Source of the DNA: Deltaproteobacteria bacterium
GTDB taxonomy: Bacteria; Myxococcota_A; Polyangia; Polyangiales; Sandaracinaceae
Direction of reading: 5' to 3'
DNA length: 34,074 nucleotides
Assembly: GCA_017303575.1 (NCBI GenBank)
Contig: JAFLCL010000065.1
Location: 1 to 34,074 of the forward strand
In this document: one piece after another, positions 13,281 to 22,134 of the stretch
Layout of the letters: the number at the start of each line of letters is the position of its first letter
Position numbering within the stretch: the stretch's first letter is position 1
Made by a program: the position numbers and the translations under genes
Notes under the pieces: generated by a model
What the model was told of the DNA's origin: nothing
The model's input: the letters and a program-made list of their open reading frames with translations, nothing else
The model's database searches: none

Positions 13281-16200
13281 CTAAAACCTCACGAAGTGCG
13301 GGGCACCCGTGTCGCCATAGTGGGTCCAAGAGTAGTAGCGTTCACCCGTATGGATGTTTAGCACCACCCTCCGAAGGCCTGCTTGAGTTTCGCCTGGCGA
13401 CATGACCCTGAACTCACGAAACGGCGAAGCCTTCATGTTACCGGCAAACGACGGACCCGGGAGCCTATACTGTTTGTTGCCGTACGGCGAGTTCCAATGC
13501 TTCGCCTGGACAGGATGGGCAGGGGTGGTTCCGTTCTGAACATGCCGAAGAACAGCGTTCACGTCATGCTGCTCGTGTATTGGAAGACTCTCGAAGTGAA
13601 TACGTGCGATGCGAACAGCGCTCGCAGGCTGCGAGGTGGTGCCGCCAGGCATGGCCCCGGGGGCGATGGTGAACGAAGGCGTCGGAATGTCATCAATGGC
13701 ATACAAGGCTCGCCGCGCAGCCCCGTAGTTTGGAGAAGTGGCAAGCGTCCACGCACTGATCCCCAGTGACACCGACGCAAAGAACTTGTCAATACCGTCA
13801 GCCTCCGGGTCATTTAGAGTCCATGTGTCGAGCATCTCCCCGACACCGGGCTCCTGGGAGGCCGCCATCACGGCTGCGGCCACCGGAATTCCGACAGCGA
13901 CGCGAGTAGCGATGCCCTCGAGGAACACTGGGAAGCCGGGGTGGGCGATCGCCTGACCCGTCGGAGTGTTGGCGAAGACATTCCACAACGCACGGTCCGG
14001 AGACCCCCCTGCCTGGCGCACGGCAACGGCGGCCGCGTCGATGATGCCGTCAGACTTGGCGGAATCGATACCTCCCCCGGGTGGAATGTAGCCCTTGGAG
14101 ATATTCTGGATATAGAGAGTGATCTCGCCGCCCGACGTGGCGACCCGCCCTGAGCCATCTAGGTGTGCGCCGTTCCAGACCTGCCGCCCCCCCATCATGG
14201 AAGACGTGCGATTCCATACCAGGTCGCCGGGATTCGCCCGATACCCGTCGGGGTCCACGAAGGCGACGGGTGAATCGCCTGCATACGCGTAGGGGTTGCG
14301 CATCTGGGCGGTCGGACCGTCAAGGACCGGATCCGGTTCGAGCATTCGGCGCGTCCGTGAGTCGTACGTGCGCCCTTGCATATGAACGAGGCCCGCCAAC
14401 TGAGCCGGCACTCGGTCATGGAGATGACCTGTGAACCCTTCGTCTTCGGTGGCGTCCGTGCGGGGATAGCGCCGATTCGTCCCGCCACGCGCGATCGGGT
14501 CGCCCCAGGGTGAATAGAAGTACCTCTGGACGAGTTCGCCAGAGACCGCGCCTACGACACCTGTGATCGAGCCCTGCAGATCCCGCGTGAGCACCACTCG
14601 CTCTTCAGGAATACCCGCCTGTTGAGTGACACGAACCACGAGTGACCCCGGTGTCCGGACATAGAAGTGATGCTGTGAGCCCCGCTTCTCATAGAGCCCG
14701 TCTAGCGAAACTTCGTCCACTACACCGTCGACGCGACGGGCGACCCTTTGACCCGACGCGTCGTAGTAATAGCGAGCAGTCCAGTCGTCACCACTGGCTC
14801 GATCGAGCGTGATCCGGTCAAACAGGTGAAATGCATTGTGCTGGATGTTGACGTCGAACGTAGGCGCGCTCCACCCACGCACATCCCCGTTTGGGTTGTA
14901 CGTGTAGCTCGTCGTCGTTCCACTCTCAGCGTCGAAGAAGCCCGTGAGGCGGTGCACTCGCGCAGGAGCGTAGTCGTAGGTGCTCGTCCCGTCGGGAGTG
15001 GTAGCTGACAGCAGATCGCCGTCGTCGCCGTAGGTGTACGCGGAGGCCCTCGTTGCGCCTCCCACGCTGAGGGTCCAACTCACAAGTCTTAGCAGTGAAT
15101 CGTGCCCGAACGTCTCGGTGCGCCCATACGCCATGTCGACACGGCGATCCAAGACGTCGTCGAGTCCTCGTTCGTAGGCGAGGTCTTGAACAACCGTCCC
15201 CGCAGCCGTGGCCGTGTGCCGCGACGTGAGGCCGGTACGCTGATCCACAACTCTGGAATGGGTGACTTCGCCGGCCCGCTCGTTGACGATGACGCCCCAG
15301 TCGTCCGTGGCCGTGGCGCGCCAGAGTTCACTGGTGGTCCGTGTGTCGACCAGTCGACGCAAATGCCCGTGAGGACCGTACTCGTAGCGAACGACGAACC
15401 TCTCGACGCCCGCGACTCGCGGATACGTCATGCGACGCAGTCTGCCGACGGAGTCGTAGTCCCGGACGAAAGTGCGCGTCGTCGACTCGCCGGAGATGCC
15501 GAACGTTCGCTCGCGCTCACGGCCAAACGAGTCGTAGCGATAGGTAGTGAGGACGGTGCCTACGGCTGTCGTGTGGGAGCTCGACGACGGTCGACCCACT
15601 CCCGTCGCGTCAGTGTCCCAAGTCCAAGAGAATCGCTCGCCAGAGGTCAGTGTACGTGTGAGGGCGCGACCGAGGAGATCTCTAGTCCATTCGCTCTCGA
15701 CCATTGCGGCATCACGGCTCCACCGCAGCTCGCCGTACCCATTGTACGCGTACCGATTGTCACCTCGATCGCGATCCACGAAGCGAACCACTCGGCCTGC
15801 CGGCGAATAGAACCATGACGTGACAGATCCCCTGGGGCTGGTTTGCGACGCGATTCGTCCAAACGGACCGACGATGAATGATGTCGTCAAGGCGCGCGCG
15901 CCGAACGCGTCTGCGAGCACCTCCGTCTCGAAACGTCTCTCGCCGTTTGCTAAGACGGTCGCGCTCACACGACGGCCCCCAGTGTCCCAATGCGAGGTGG
16001 TAAGGCCCGCGTACTCGAAACGTTCCACCGCTCCGTCTTCACGCGTAGCCCGCAGGGTTCTCCCGACACGGTCGTACTCAAAAACCATGTTCACCGGGTG
16101 CGCCCCGGTGGAGTCCGGGCGAGTGGTGGAAGACAGGCGACCGAGTGCGTCGTACGAGTCGCACGCCTCGACCACCACCCCGTCCAAGCGGCGCGTCGAG

Positions 16201-19200
16201 AAGCAATTCGCTCGCCCGAGACGGTCTGTAGTCACACGGTCATACCGTCCCGTCGTCGCCACGGTCGTGGTGATCAACGGACTGCCCGCCGTTGCAGAGT
16301 AGTCTGTCTGGGTCCCACTACCGTCGTCTGCCGACTGCCCTCGTGGACGCCCGAAACCGTCGTAATATCGACGGCCTTCCACTCCATTCACGTCCACCGC
16401 AATCAGTGGGATGCCGAAGGAAGGGTCGATACCCATCCAGGTTTCGTGCAACTCGGCGTTCACGACTCGACGAGGATACAGACGCGCCGCGTCATAGTAG
16501 ACCCGGGTCACCCGGTCCTCTTCCCACTCCTCAGACATCGTGATGGACTCGACGAGACCATCCACAGGAGATGTTGCGAAGGCCGTCGTGAACTTCTCAT
16601 CGGCGCTTGCCGGCAAGTCGACAATTTCCGTCAGGAAGCCGTCAGGCGAATAGGCATACGAGCGGTCGATCGACTCTGATCGCCCGGTCCAGCGGGCATC
16701 TGTCACGGAGGCGTACGACACCAACCCGGTATGGTATGCCGACGTGGGCGGGAGCATGTCGCGATGGACGGTGGTCGTGCTGACACCGCTCACGGTCTCG
16801 ACAGAGTCGATCATGTTGCCAAAGGCATCATGCCCAAGGACCGTCGTTGTCGTCGTCGTGGCGGGGAGGGAACTCAGCGCAACCAGCGTCACTGGTGCGG
16901 TCGTGTCCAGGAACGACCGAACTTCGACGCGCTCGGTCACCACGTCGAAGACCGTCGTGTCGGAGGGAAGTGGGACAGGGCGATAGGTGTAGTCGGTGTG
17001 AGAATACGAACCAACGAAACGACCGGTCTCCAGGACGACGCCGGAGTAGACATCGGTCGGCCCGCCGGCGAACGGGTATCGACCGTCGCGGGCACTGAGG
17101 TCGAAGTGGCTCCGCTCCTCAGCCCCGGTCTGCTCTTGGACACGGCGAAACACCGCAAATCCTAGGAACCCACGTCCCAATACGTCGACTCGACCGTCCG
17201 CATAGAAGAAGCGACTCGAAGTCCAGCCGTTCCCACCATTCTGGTCGGACAGACCGTTGTCGTGCTCGAGGCGCGAGACCAGCGTCATGCCGCGATTGAC
17301 GCATCTCTGTGGGTACTGGCATCCGGTCGACGGGGTGTAGGTTTGGCGGTCGCCCGCCGTGGTGTACTGAACGCGACTCCGCGCTCCGAGCCCGTCGCGT
17401 ACCTCCACTAAGTGGTCCGGAAATGTTGTCTGGCGGCGGACCAAGCGAAGGTTTCCGAACGGGCGGGCACCGCTCATCACGAAGTCTACGAGGCCATCGC
17501 CGTTCACGTCGCCGGCACGCGTGCCGTGGAAGCCATACTGAGGCGTGCGGTCGCCACCGGACCACGACGGGCGCATCTCGATGAACGCTCGGCCGTTGGA
17601 GATGAGAAACTGTGGAGGCGCCTCGGTGAGGGCGCCGGGTGTAGTCTCCGTGAGGATGATCAGATCATCGCGACCATCCGCGTTCAGATCTGCAACTCGA
17701 ATCGCACTCGTTCCGTCCTGGTGCGGGGCGACCGGCCCCATATCCCGCGCTGGACCCAGAGTTCCATTTCCAAAGTTGACGCGAACTTGGGCACGGAGAT
17801 TCTGCGTGTATACGAGATCGGCGGCACCGTCCCCATTCACGTCTGCAAACACGTGCTCGCCCGAAACCAGGCTGAACGACGCTGGCTCTCGGCGGAACGT
17901 CCCATCCTCGAACTCGAACACGTTCGGCGTCGTCGTCGCGCCCAGCTCGACCAACTCGGTCCGCCCATCGCTGTCGATGTCCACAGGCGTCGGCTGAAAC
18001 CCTGGAGGCGTGATCAGATCGGGCGTCATCCATGCGTTCCAACTCGCGCCGCCATGGAACCGAACGGCCGAGCGTGGGCGACTCTCCTCGTCGGGATAGA
18101 AGTCGAGCTGGTCTCCTTGACGGTTTCCGTCGAAGTCCGCGAAGATCGAGGGCCGGGCTGGATTCCAGATCTGGTACCTGATCTCGTCTCCGGTGAGATC
18201 CAGGAGAGACGCGCCGTTCCACTCGTACGCGTGCCGCTCCCAACGGCCTGAGAAGTATGCTTCGATGAGCAAGTCGCCGCGCTCGTCCATGTCGAAGTCG
18301 GCTTCGTAGCTGTTGATGACGGTGCCAAAGTCCACCGGCGAATCAAACGACGTGCCGTTCGAGAACAGTGCAAAGGCGTTTGTCGGCGAGAGTCGGCGGC
18401 GCGTGAAGACGTCGTCGAGTCCGTCACCGTTGAGATCGACGAAGACCGTGGGCCAGTAGGCCTCGACCGCAGGAGCCGTTGCGTGCCCGGTATCCACGAC
18501 CTCCCAGTCCCAAGTTCCCGTGTCCCAGCCGAGGGTCGTCGGCGGGAGGGCGACCCCCAGCCCGTCGACCTCGGCGATCGTCGACACGAGCGAGCGGCCC
18601 GTGATCGAGTCACTTCGGTAGGAGATCTGATAGGTGCGGAGCGGAACTCTCGCTGTCCCTTCGACACGGCGAATTCGAATCGCGGAGAGTCGGCGCGACA
18701 CGCGCAGATGTACGCCCGCGTGGAAACCATCCTCGATGTCGGGCCGAGCCGAATACTCGAACGCAACTTCGTGAAACGTGGGGACGGTCGAATGCGTAGT
18801 GTAGTGAATGGTCGCAAGGTAGTGCTCGGTTGCCGCCCCGAGTTCATCGTCTTCATCGAACGATCCCTCGTACGCCCATTCCATCGCATTGCCGCGAGGG
18901 TCCTCTTGGCGGCTCACCGCCCACCTCACCACACTCTCCGCACCGAGTGTGGATGAGTCGTAGGCGTTGTAGGGACCCGCCAGTCGGCGTCCGACGACAC
19001 GGGAGTCCGAGGTTGCCCCGTAGGTGGTCGAGAGCCCGCTTCCGTCTTGAACGATCCAGTGATCTGGCGAGCCAAGCTCCCCGCCCACGGAACGCACGCG
19101 CACCGTCGGCGCGCTTTCCGGTCGATACTCCAACCCAACCTGGCCGTACTCGGCATCCGCGGTCGCGGGGAGAAGCGGGACCCCGTCAAGACAGAATCGG

Positions 19201-19598
19201 CCCCCGTCCTCGAACCCAACACCACTCGCCTGTTGGTCGAGCGCCATGATCCTCGGACAGCGGTCGACCGAGCTCACACCCGACAACGAGAATCCCACGC
19301 CGAGCACGCCGTTTGGACCGCGGCTTGAGTAGTTCAGACTCAGGCTTGGTGCGAGCCCGTGGCGACCGGCAGGTGTCCAGATGGGGTAGGAGTAGGAGCT
19401 CGCGCCATCGGGTGTGGAGCTCATTCGCGTCGCGGTGCCACCGACAGGCTGAGTCGAAACGAACGCGTCCGTTGGCAACTCGGGGAACGGTGACTCGTCG
19501 AGGTTCGTGGTCACCCCTGCGGCCTCCCCACCGTCCCCTGCACATGATGCTGCGAGGAATGCCGCGACGATCCAACCCACCCGCCTGTTGTTGCCCAT
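13281..19598 (-). CDS. SpvB/TcdB/RHS lipoprotein with C-terminal ribonuclease tip
   Basis: A 2105-residue polymorphic toxin. The lipoprotein signal ends AASC (Cys19). An SpvB-like domain follows (about 45-340: SYSYPIWTPAGRHGLAPSLSLNYSS, GVLGVGFSLSGVS). FG-GAP/VCBS-like repeats come next (about 380-720: DLNGDGLDD, DVNGDGAADL, DLNADGRDDL, DVNGDGLVDF). A TcdB-like segment (about 730-900) and many YD/RHS repeats precede the RHS-associated core ending DPDGYR at residue 1787. The remaining 318 residues are the variable tip. The last ~100 resemble microbial ribonucleases: YGNKQYRLPG, then Glu2062 (FREF), SPGETQAGLRR with Arg2077, and His2093 (YYSWTHYG). The RHS shell would encase the tip until delivery. 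Base composition is lower in GC than in neighbours. The barstar-like gene follows directly. Confidence 0.92.
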   Translation of the reverse strand: MGNNRRVGWIVAAFLAASCAGDGGEAAGVTTNLDESPFPELPTDAFVSTQPVGGTATRMSSTPDGASSYSYPIWTPAGRHGLAPSLSLNYSSRGPNGVLGVGFSLSGVSSVDRCPRIMALDQQASGVGFEDGGRFCLDGVPLLPATADAEYGQVGLEYRPESAPTVRVRSVGGELGSPDHWIVQDGSGLSTTYGATSDSRVVGRRLAGPYNAYDSSTLGAESVVRWAVSRQEDPRGNAMEWAYEGSFDEDDELGAATEHYLATIHYTTHSTVPTFHEVAFEYSARPDIEDGFHAGVHLRVSRRLSAIRIRRVEGTARVPLRTYQISYRSDSITGRSLVSTIAEVDGLGVALPPTTLGWDTGTWDWEVVDTGHATAPAVEAYWPTVFVDLNGDGLDDVFTRRRLSPTNAFALFSNGTSFDSPVDFGTVINSYEADFDMDERGDLLIEAYFSGRWERHAYEWNGASLLDLTGDEIRYQIWNPARPSIFADFDGNRQGDQLDFYPDEESRPRSAVRFHGGASWNAWMTPDLITPPGFQPTPVDIDSDGRTELVELGATTTPNVFEFEDGTFRREPASFSLVSGEHVFADVNGDGAADLVYTQNLRAQVRVNFGNGTLGPARDMGPVAPHQDGTSAIRVADLNADGRDDLIILTETTPGALTEAPPQFLISNGRAFIEMRPSWSGGDRTPQYGFHGTRAGDVNGDGLVDFVMSGARPFGNLRLVRRQTTFPDHLVEVRDGLGARSRVQYTTAGDRQTYTPSTGCQYPQRCVNRGMTLVSRLEHDNGLSDQNGGNGWTSSRFFYADGRVDVLGRGFLGFAVFRRVQEQTGAEERSHFDLSARDGRYPFAGGPTDVYSGVVLETGRFVGSYSHTDYTYRPVPLPSDTTVFDVVTERVEVRSFLDTTAPVTLVALSSLPATTTTTTVLGHDAFGNMIDSVETVSGVSTTTVHRDMLPPTSAYHTGLVSYASVTDARWTGRSESIDRSYAYSPDGFLTEIVDLPASADEKFTTAFATSPVDGLVESITMSEEWEEDRVTRVYYDAARLYPRRVVNAELHETWMGIDPSFGIPLIAVDVNGVEGRRYYDGFGRPRGQSADDGSGTQTDYSATAGSPLITTTVATTGRYDRVTTDRLGRANCFSTRRLDGVVVEACDSYDALGRLSSTTRPDSTGAHPVNMVFEYDRVGRTLRATREDGAVERFEYAGLTTSHWDTGGRRVSATVLANGERRFETEVLADAFGARALTTSFIVGPFGRIASQTSPRGSVTSWFYSPAGRVVRFVDRDRGDNRYAYNGYGELRWSRDAAMVESEWTRDLLGRALTRTLTSGERFSWTWDTDATGVGRPSSSSHTTAVGTVLTTYRYDSFGRERERTFGISGESTTRTFVRDYDSVGRLRRMTYPRVAGVERFVVRYEYGPHGHLRRLVDTRTTSELWRATATDDWGVIVNERAGEVTHSRVVDQRTGLTSRHTATAAGTVVQDLAYERGLDDVLDRRVDMAYGRTETFGHDSLLRLVSWTLSVGGATRASAYTYGDDGDLLSATTPDGTSTYDYAPARVHRLTGFFDAESGTTTSYTYNPNGDVRGWSAPTFDVNIQHNAFHLFDRITLDRASGDDWTARYYYDASGQRVARRVDGVVDEVSLDGLYEKRGSQHHFYVRTPGSLVVRVTQQAGIPEERVVLTRDLQGSITGVVGAVSGELVQRYFYSPWGDPIARGGTNRRYPRTDATEDEGFTGHLHDRVPAQLAGLVHMQGRTYDSRTRRMLEPDPVLDGPTAQMRNPYAYAGDSPVAFVDPDGYRANPGDLVWNRTSSMMGGRQVWNGAHLDGSGRVATSGGEITLYIQNISKGYIPPGGGIDSAKSDGIIDAAAVAVRQAGGSPDRALWNVFANTPTGQAIAHPGFPVFLEGIATRVAVGIPVAAAVMAASQEPGVGEMLDTWTLNDPEADGIDKFFASVSLGISAWTLATSPNYGAARRALYAIDDIPTPSFTIAPGAMPGGTTSQPASAVRIARIHFESLPIHEQHDVNAVLRHVQNGTTPAHPVQAKHWNSPYGNKQYRLPGPSFAGNMKASPFREFRVMSPGETQAGLRRVVLNIHTGERYYSWTHYGDTGAPHFVRF

Positions 19599-19686
19599 GG
19601 CCGAATCTCACCGAGCATGAACGTCACGTAGGTGACAGTTTTGTGACTCTTGATGTGCCTGACAGGAGGCGTGGTAGCGCGAGCGG
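19599..19686. promoter_or_regulatory. Divergent promoter region with a short dyad
   Basis: 88 bases separate the RHS start (minus) from the first Cys-rich lipoprotein (plus). They contain GTCAC-N4-GTGAC (19623-19636), a perfect 5-bp inverted repeat, with a further GTGAC at 19642-19646. No convincing -35/-10 pair could be assigned. An AGGAGG near 19665 is about 16 bases from the GTG start, which is longer than usual. Confidence 0.35.
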
Positions 19687-20049
19687 GTGCGCATCCCGCG
19701 TGTGCTTCCCGTGGCCCTCCTTTTAGCTGCGCCAGCTCTACCTGGTTGTGCTGCGCGGCCCGCTCCGGACGATTGCGTCCGCTACGAGGCGCTGTTCTTG
19801 CGCTGCACCGGCAGTGGCGAGGGTGTTGGCGATTCCTGTGAGCGCTTTCTGGCCCAACCCGGCCGCACTGCGGAGTGCGATGCGCTGCTGACGACGTTCT
19901 TCGCATGCACGGAGGCGGCTGGCTGCGAGGCGGAGGAGATGTGCGTGCTCGAGTGGTACGACCTGGCGGGACCGTGCGCGACGACAGGCGGCCCGTACTC
20001 CGTCGCCCTTCGCGCACCACGAACGTGCCTCGGCCGAGGTTGCGAATGA
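19687..20049 (+). CDS. Small Cys-rich lipoprotein 1
   Basis: A 120-residue protein with a GTG start at 19687; an in-frame stop at 19675-19677 limits extension. MRIPRVLPVALLLAAPALPGC is a lipoprotein signal. The mature part has about ten more Cys in spaced pairs (DDC, LRC, DSC, AEC, FAC, AGC, EMC), suggesting a small disulfide-linked fold on the cell surface or in the periplasm. The segment CDALLTTFFACTEAAGC resembles CSAELDAYVACSDEDAC in the next gene, so the two look like diverged paralogues. The stop overlaps the next start (ATGA). The function is unknown. Confidence 0.75.
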   Translation: MRIPRVLPVALLLAAPALPGCAARPAPDDCVRYEALFLRCTGSGEGVGDSCERFLAQPGRTAECDALLTTFFACTEAAGCEAEEMCVLEWYDLAGPCATTGGPYSVALRAPRTCLGRGCE

Positions 20050-20414
20050 GGCGGCTCGAGCAGGCGGCCATCTTGGCCCTGGCCCTTGGCGGGTGCGCGC
20101 CCGTCGATGCGAATCCGACCTGCGAGTACGTCTGCGGCCGGTGGGAGCGCAACTCCGACTGCACGCCGTTCGACCCCTCGCTCGCGATGCAGGTCCACCA
20201 CTGCGTCGCGAAGTGCGAGGCAGCGCTCCCTTGCTACGACGAGCACGGCTGCAGCGCCGAGCTGGACGCATACGTCGCATGCTCGGACGAGGATGCCTGC
20301 AACTTCGGCTGCAACGACGCATGGCGCGCCCTGCGTGCGTGCGTCGGTGCCTCCGGCGAGACGTGTCCCGAGTGGTTCGGGGCGATGTCGCCCTACACCG
20401 AAGACGATCTCTGA
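20046..20414 (+). CDS. Small Cys-rich lipoprotein 2
   Basis: A 122-residue protein; the ATG at 20046 overlaps the stop of the previous gene by 4 bases. MRRLEQAAILALALGGC is a lipoprotein signal. The mature part contains more than ten Cys (CEYVC, DC, HC, KC, PC, GC, AC, ACNFGC, AC, TC) with a C-x8-C-x5-C arrangement shared with the upstream protein. The gene pair is probably co-transcribed. I cannot assign a biochemical function; disulfide-rich surface lipoproteins of this size are common in myxobacteria (general knowledge). Confidence 0.8.
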   Translation: MRRLEQAAILALALGGCAPVDANPTCEYVCGRWERNSDCTPFDPSLAMQVHHCVAKCEAALPCYDEHGCSAELDAYVACSDEDACNFGCNDAWRALRACVGASGETCPEWFGAMSPYTEDDL

Positions 20415-21117
20415 CTGGGCGCAGGAGGAAGAGCTGCTCCGTACGGAGCTGGCGTCGGCTGCTGCGGTCCGACGCGTGCTCATCGTGACCCTGAGCACGC
20501 TCTCTCTCGGCGTTGGTGAGAGGCGCGACGACGCCGAGCGCCCAGCTTCATCGCCCGACCGCCGGTCTTCGTCGTCTGATACGGGAGCCTTCGGGTCGCA
20601 GCGGGGAGGGGCCCTGCCGGCAAGAAGTGGCCGACGTTCGGCCAGACGGCTCCCAATCCGGACCAGTTGGTCTTCGCGATCCGCCGGGGGGCCCCGCGAG
20701 CCCCCCATGCGGCTCCCAGGTCGGCGCCGTCGGCTTCGAACTCCGACCCGGCGGGTTCAGGGTCCGACCAGCGAGGTCGGCGGACGGGCCAAGCGGTTCC
20801 GCAGTCGTGCTAGGTCGCTCGAGAGCCCAACAAGACGGGTCGGCTCCTACACCCAAAGCGATCAGACTCCAACCCGAAGGGTCCCGAGCCCAACCAGCCG
20901 GCTCCTCGACCCAACCAGATGGGTCTGCGCTCGAACCAGGTGGCCATTTCCAAGGGGAACGCGGCCGCGGAGCGAGCGTCGTCCAGCCCCACTAGAATTT
21001 TACACTGTCACCAAAATGGGATTGCTCACACGGGTTCGTTGCCCGGCGAGGGCATGGAGGTCAGTTGATGGGCCGCGACCGCCCCTCACCGGGCGGGCGT
21101 CCACATGGGAGGAGTCG
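20415..21117. other. Long intergenic region dominated by a tandem array
   Basis: About 700 bases without a confident gene. Positions 20553-20951 are a 21-bp periodic array (separate entry). Because 21 is a multiple of 3, several frames stay open through it by chance, and one even runs on into the gene at 21118; I do not treat these as genes. The 20415-20552 part and the 20952-21117 leader show no clear feature except the strong Shine-Dalgarno site GGGAGGAG at 21107-21114. Confidence 0.6.
20553..20951. repeat. Degenerate 21-bp tandem array (about 19 units)
   Basis: Reading every 21 bases from 20553 gives about 19 consecutive units with a shared core, CC-N4-GG at unit positions 6-7 and 12-13. 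The best matching neighbours are units at 20868, 20889, 20910 and 20931. In many units the core is extended into an inverted repeat whose sequence differs but still pairs: GACC/GGTC (20553 unit), GACCA/TGGTC (20658), ACCC/GGGT (20742 and 20868), CCGACC/GGTCGG (20763), CCA/TGG (20910, 20931). A few units (20574, 20595, 20805, 20847) lack good pairing. There are no spacers, so it is not CRISPR. If translated in the frame of PDGSQSG/PEGSRAQ it would be a heptapeptide repeat, but no good start exists. Confidence 0.8.
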
Positions 21118-21897
21118 ATGCCGAAGTTCAAGCGGCGCGTCGCAGGCAAGGAAGTGTCACGACAGACACTGCTGCTGACGCCGGCCAAGGCGTTCCAGCT
21201 GCTGATGGGGATGAACAACCTCCCCACGGTGCAGGATCAGATGTTCGAGAACGGCCTCGACGAGGCCGAGGTGCTGCGCGGCTGGGAGCTGCTCCGCACG
21301 GTGGGCATGCGTCCGCGCGTCGAGCGCGTGGTGGACACCAAGGTGCGCGCGGCGGTGGCCGAGCTCGTCACCACCGACGAGAAGCTCTTCCTCTTCATCG
21401 ACTCGGCGTTCACCTCGCACCCCGAGGCGCACGAGACGGTCCTCAAGGACATCGCGCCCGTCGGCGGCGAAGAGTCGATCATGGTCGTGGACACGCTGCT
21501 GCGCCGCCTCGACGAGCTCGAGAAGACCGAGGCCGGCCGGGCCGCGCTCGAGGCGCTGGCGAAGAAGAAGATCGACGCCAAGGAGCGCAAGCGACTCGCA
21601 GCGCTCGTCGAGGTCGCCACGGGTGAAGGCAAGAAGCTCGGCAACACGAAGCGCTCGGACGCCGAGGCGGCCTACGAGGAGGCGCTCCTCGATCTGCGTG
21701 ACTGGTACACGGAGTGGGCGCCGATCGCGCGCTTCGTCGTGAAGCGCCGCGACTACCTGATCATCCTCGGCCTCGCAGAGCGCCGCAGCGGCGAGGGCGA
21801 CGTCGACCCCACGGAAGACCCGACCGAGGATCCCACCGAGGACCCGACTGAGGATCCGACCGAAGAGCCCACCGATCCGAACAAGCCGGTGCGTTGA
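21118..21897 (+). CDS. Hypothetical protein with DPTE-repeat tail
   Basis: A 259-residue protein of unknown function. The ATG at 21118 has a strong Shine-Dalgarno site (GGGAGGAG) close upstream. The body (1-225) is predicted largely helical and charged, with segments such as TPAKAFQLLMGMNNLPTVQDQMFENGLDEAEVLRGWELL and a Lys/Arg-rich centre (AKKKIDAKERKRLAALVEVATG). The tail repeats DPTE five times (21805-21864) and ends EPTDPNKPVR; the repeat codons vary, so the repetition is kept at protein level. There is no signal peptide. It is first in a tight operon with a DUF2188 protein (3-base gap) and a HerA-like ATPase, so it may be a partner of that ATPase (inference). Confidence 0.85.
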   Translation: MPKFKRRVAGKEVSRQTLLLTPAKAFQLLMGMNNLPTVQDQMFENGLDEAEVLRGWELLRTVGMRPRVERVVDTKVRAAVAELVTTDEKLFLFIDSAFTSHPEAHETVLKDIAPVGGEESIMVVDTLLRRLDELEKTEAGRAALEALAKKKIDAKERKRLAALVEVATGEGKKLGNTKRSDAEAAYEEALLDLRDWYTEWAPIARFVVKRRDYLIILGLAERRSGEGDVDPTEDPTEDPTEDPTEDPTEEPTDPNKPVR

Positions 21898-21900
21898 GCC

Positions 21901-22134
21901 ATGGCCACCAGGACCGTCTACGATGTGGCGCCGCACGGCGACGGACGCTGGCACGTGAAGCGCCGCGGGGCCGACAAGGCCGCGTCTGTGCACGACACGA
22001 GGTTCCACGCTGTCGACGCCGGCGTCGAGGTCGCCCGCAACAACCAGCCCTCTCAGCTCGTCATCCACAAGGGCGACGGGACCATCGAAGAGGAGCGGAC
22101 GTACGGAAACGATCCGTACCCGCCGAAGGGCTGA
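21901..22134 (+). CDS. DUF2188 domain protein
   Basis: A 77-residue protein matching the DUF2188 pattern across nearly its whole length: YDVAPHGDGRWHVKRRGADKA, then a central helix (AVDAGVEVARNN) and QLVIHKGDGTIEEERTYGNDPYPPKG. The family is small, soluble and of unknown function, often encoded next to unrelated genes. It starts 3 bases after the previous stop, and its own stop is immediately followed by the GTG of the ATPase gene, so the three genes are very probably one transcript. Confidence 0.88.
   Translation: MATRTVYDVAPHGDGRWHVKRRGADKAASVHDTRFHAVDAGVEVARNNQPSQLVIHKGDGTIEEERTYGNDPYPPKG

Noticed and set aside
20553..20951. The 21-bp array as a CRISPR array.
   Set aside because: Units are contiguous without unique spacers, are too short and degenerate, and no cas gene is present.
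20513..20995. A 160-residue heptapeptide-repeat protein (PxGSxxx) encoded by the 21-bp array.
   Set aside because: It would start with TTG without a ribosome-binding site, and a period divisible by three keeps several frames open on both strands. Kept only as an alternative.
20086..21117. A long N-terminal extension of the DPTE-tail protein through the array.
   Set aside because: It crosses the Cys-rich lipoprotein gene in another frame, and a strong Shine-Dalgarno site marks ATG 21118 as the start.
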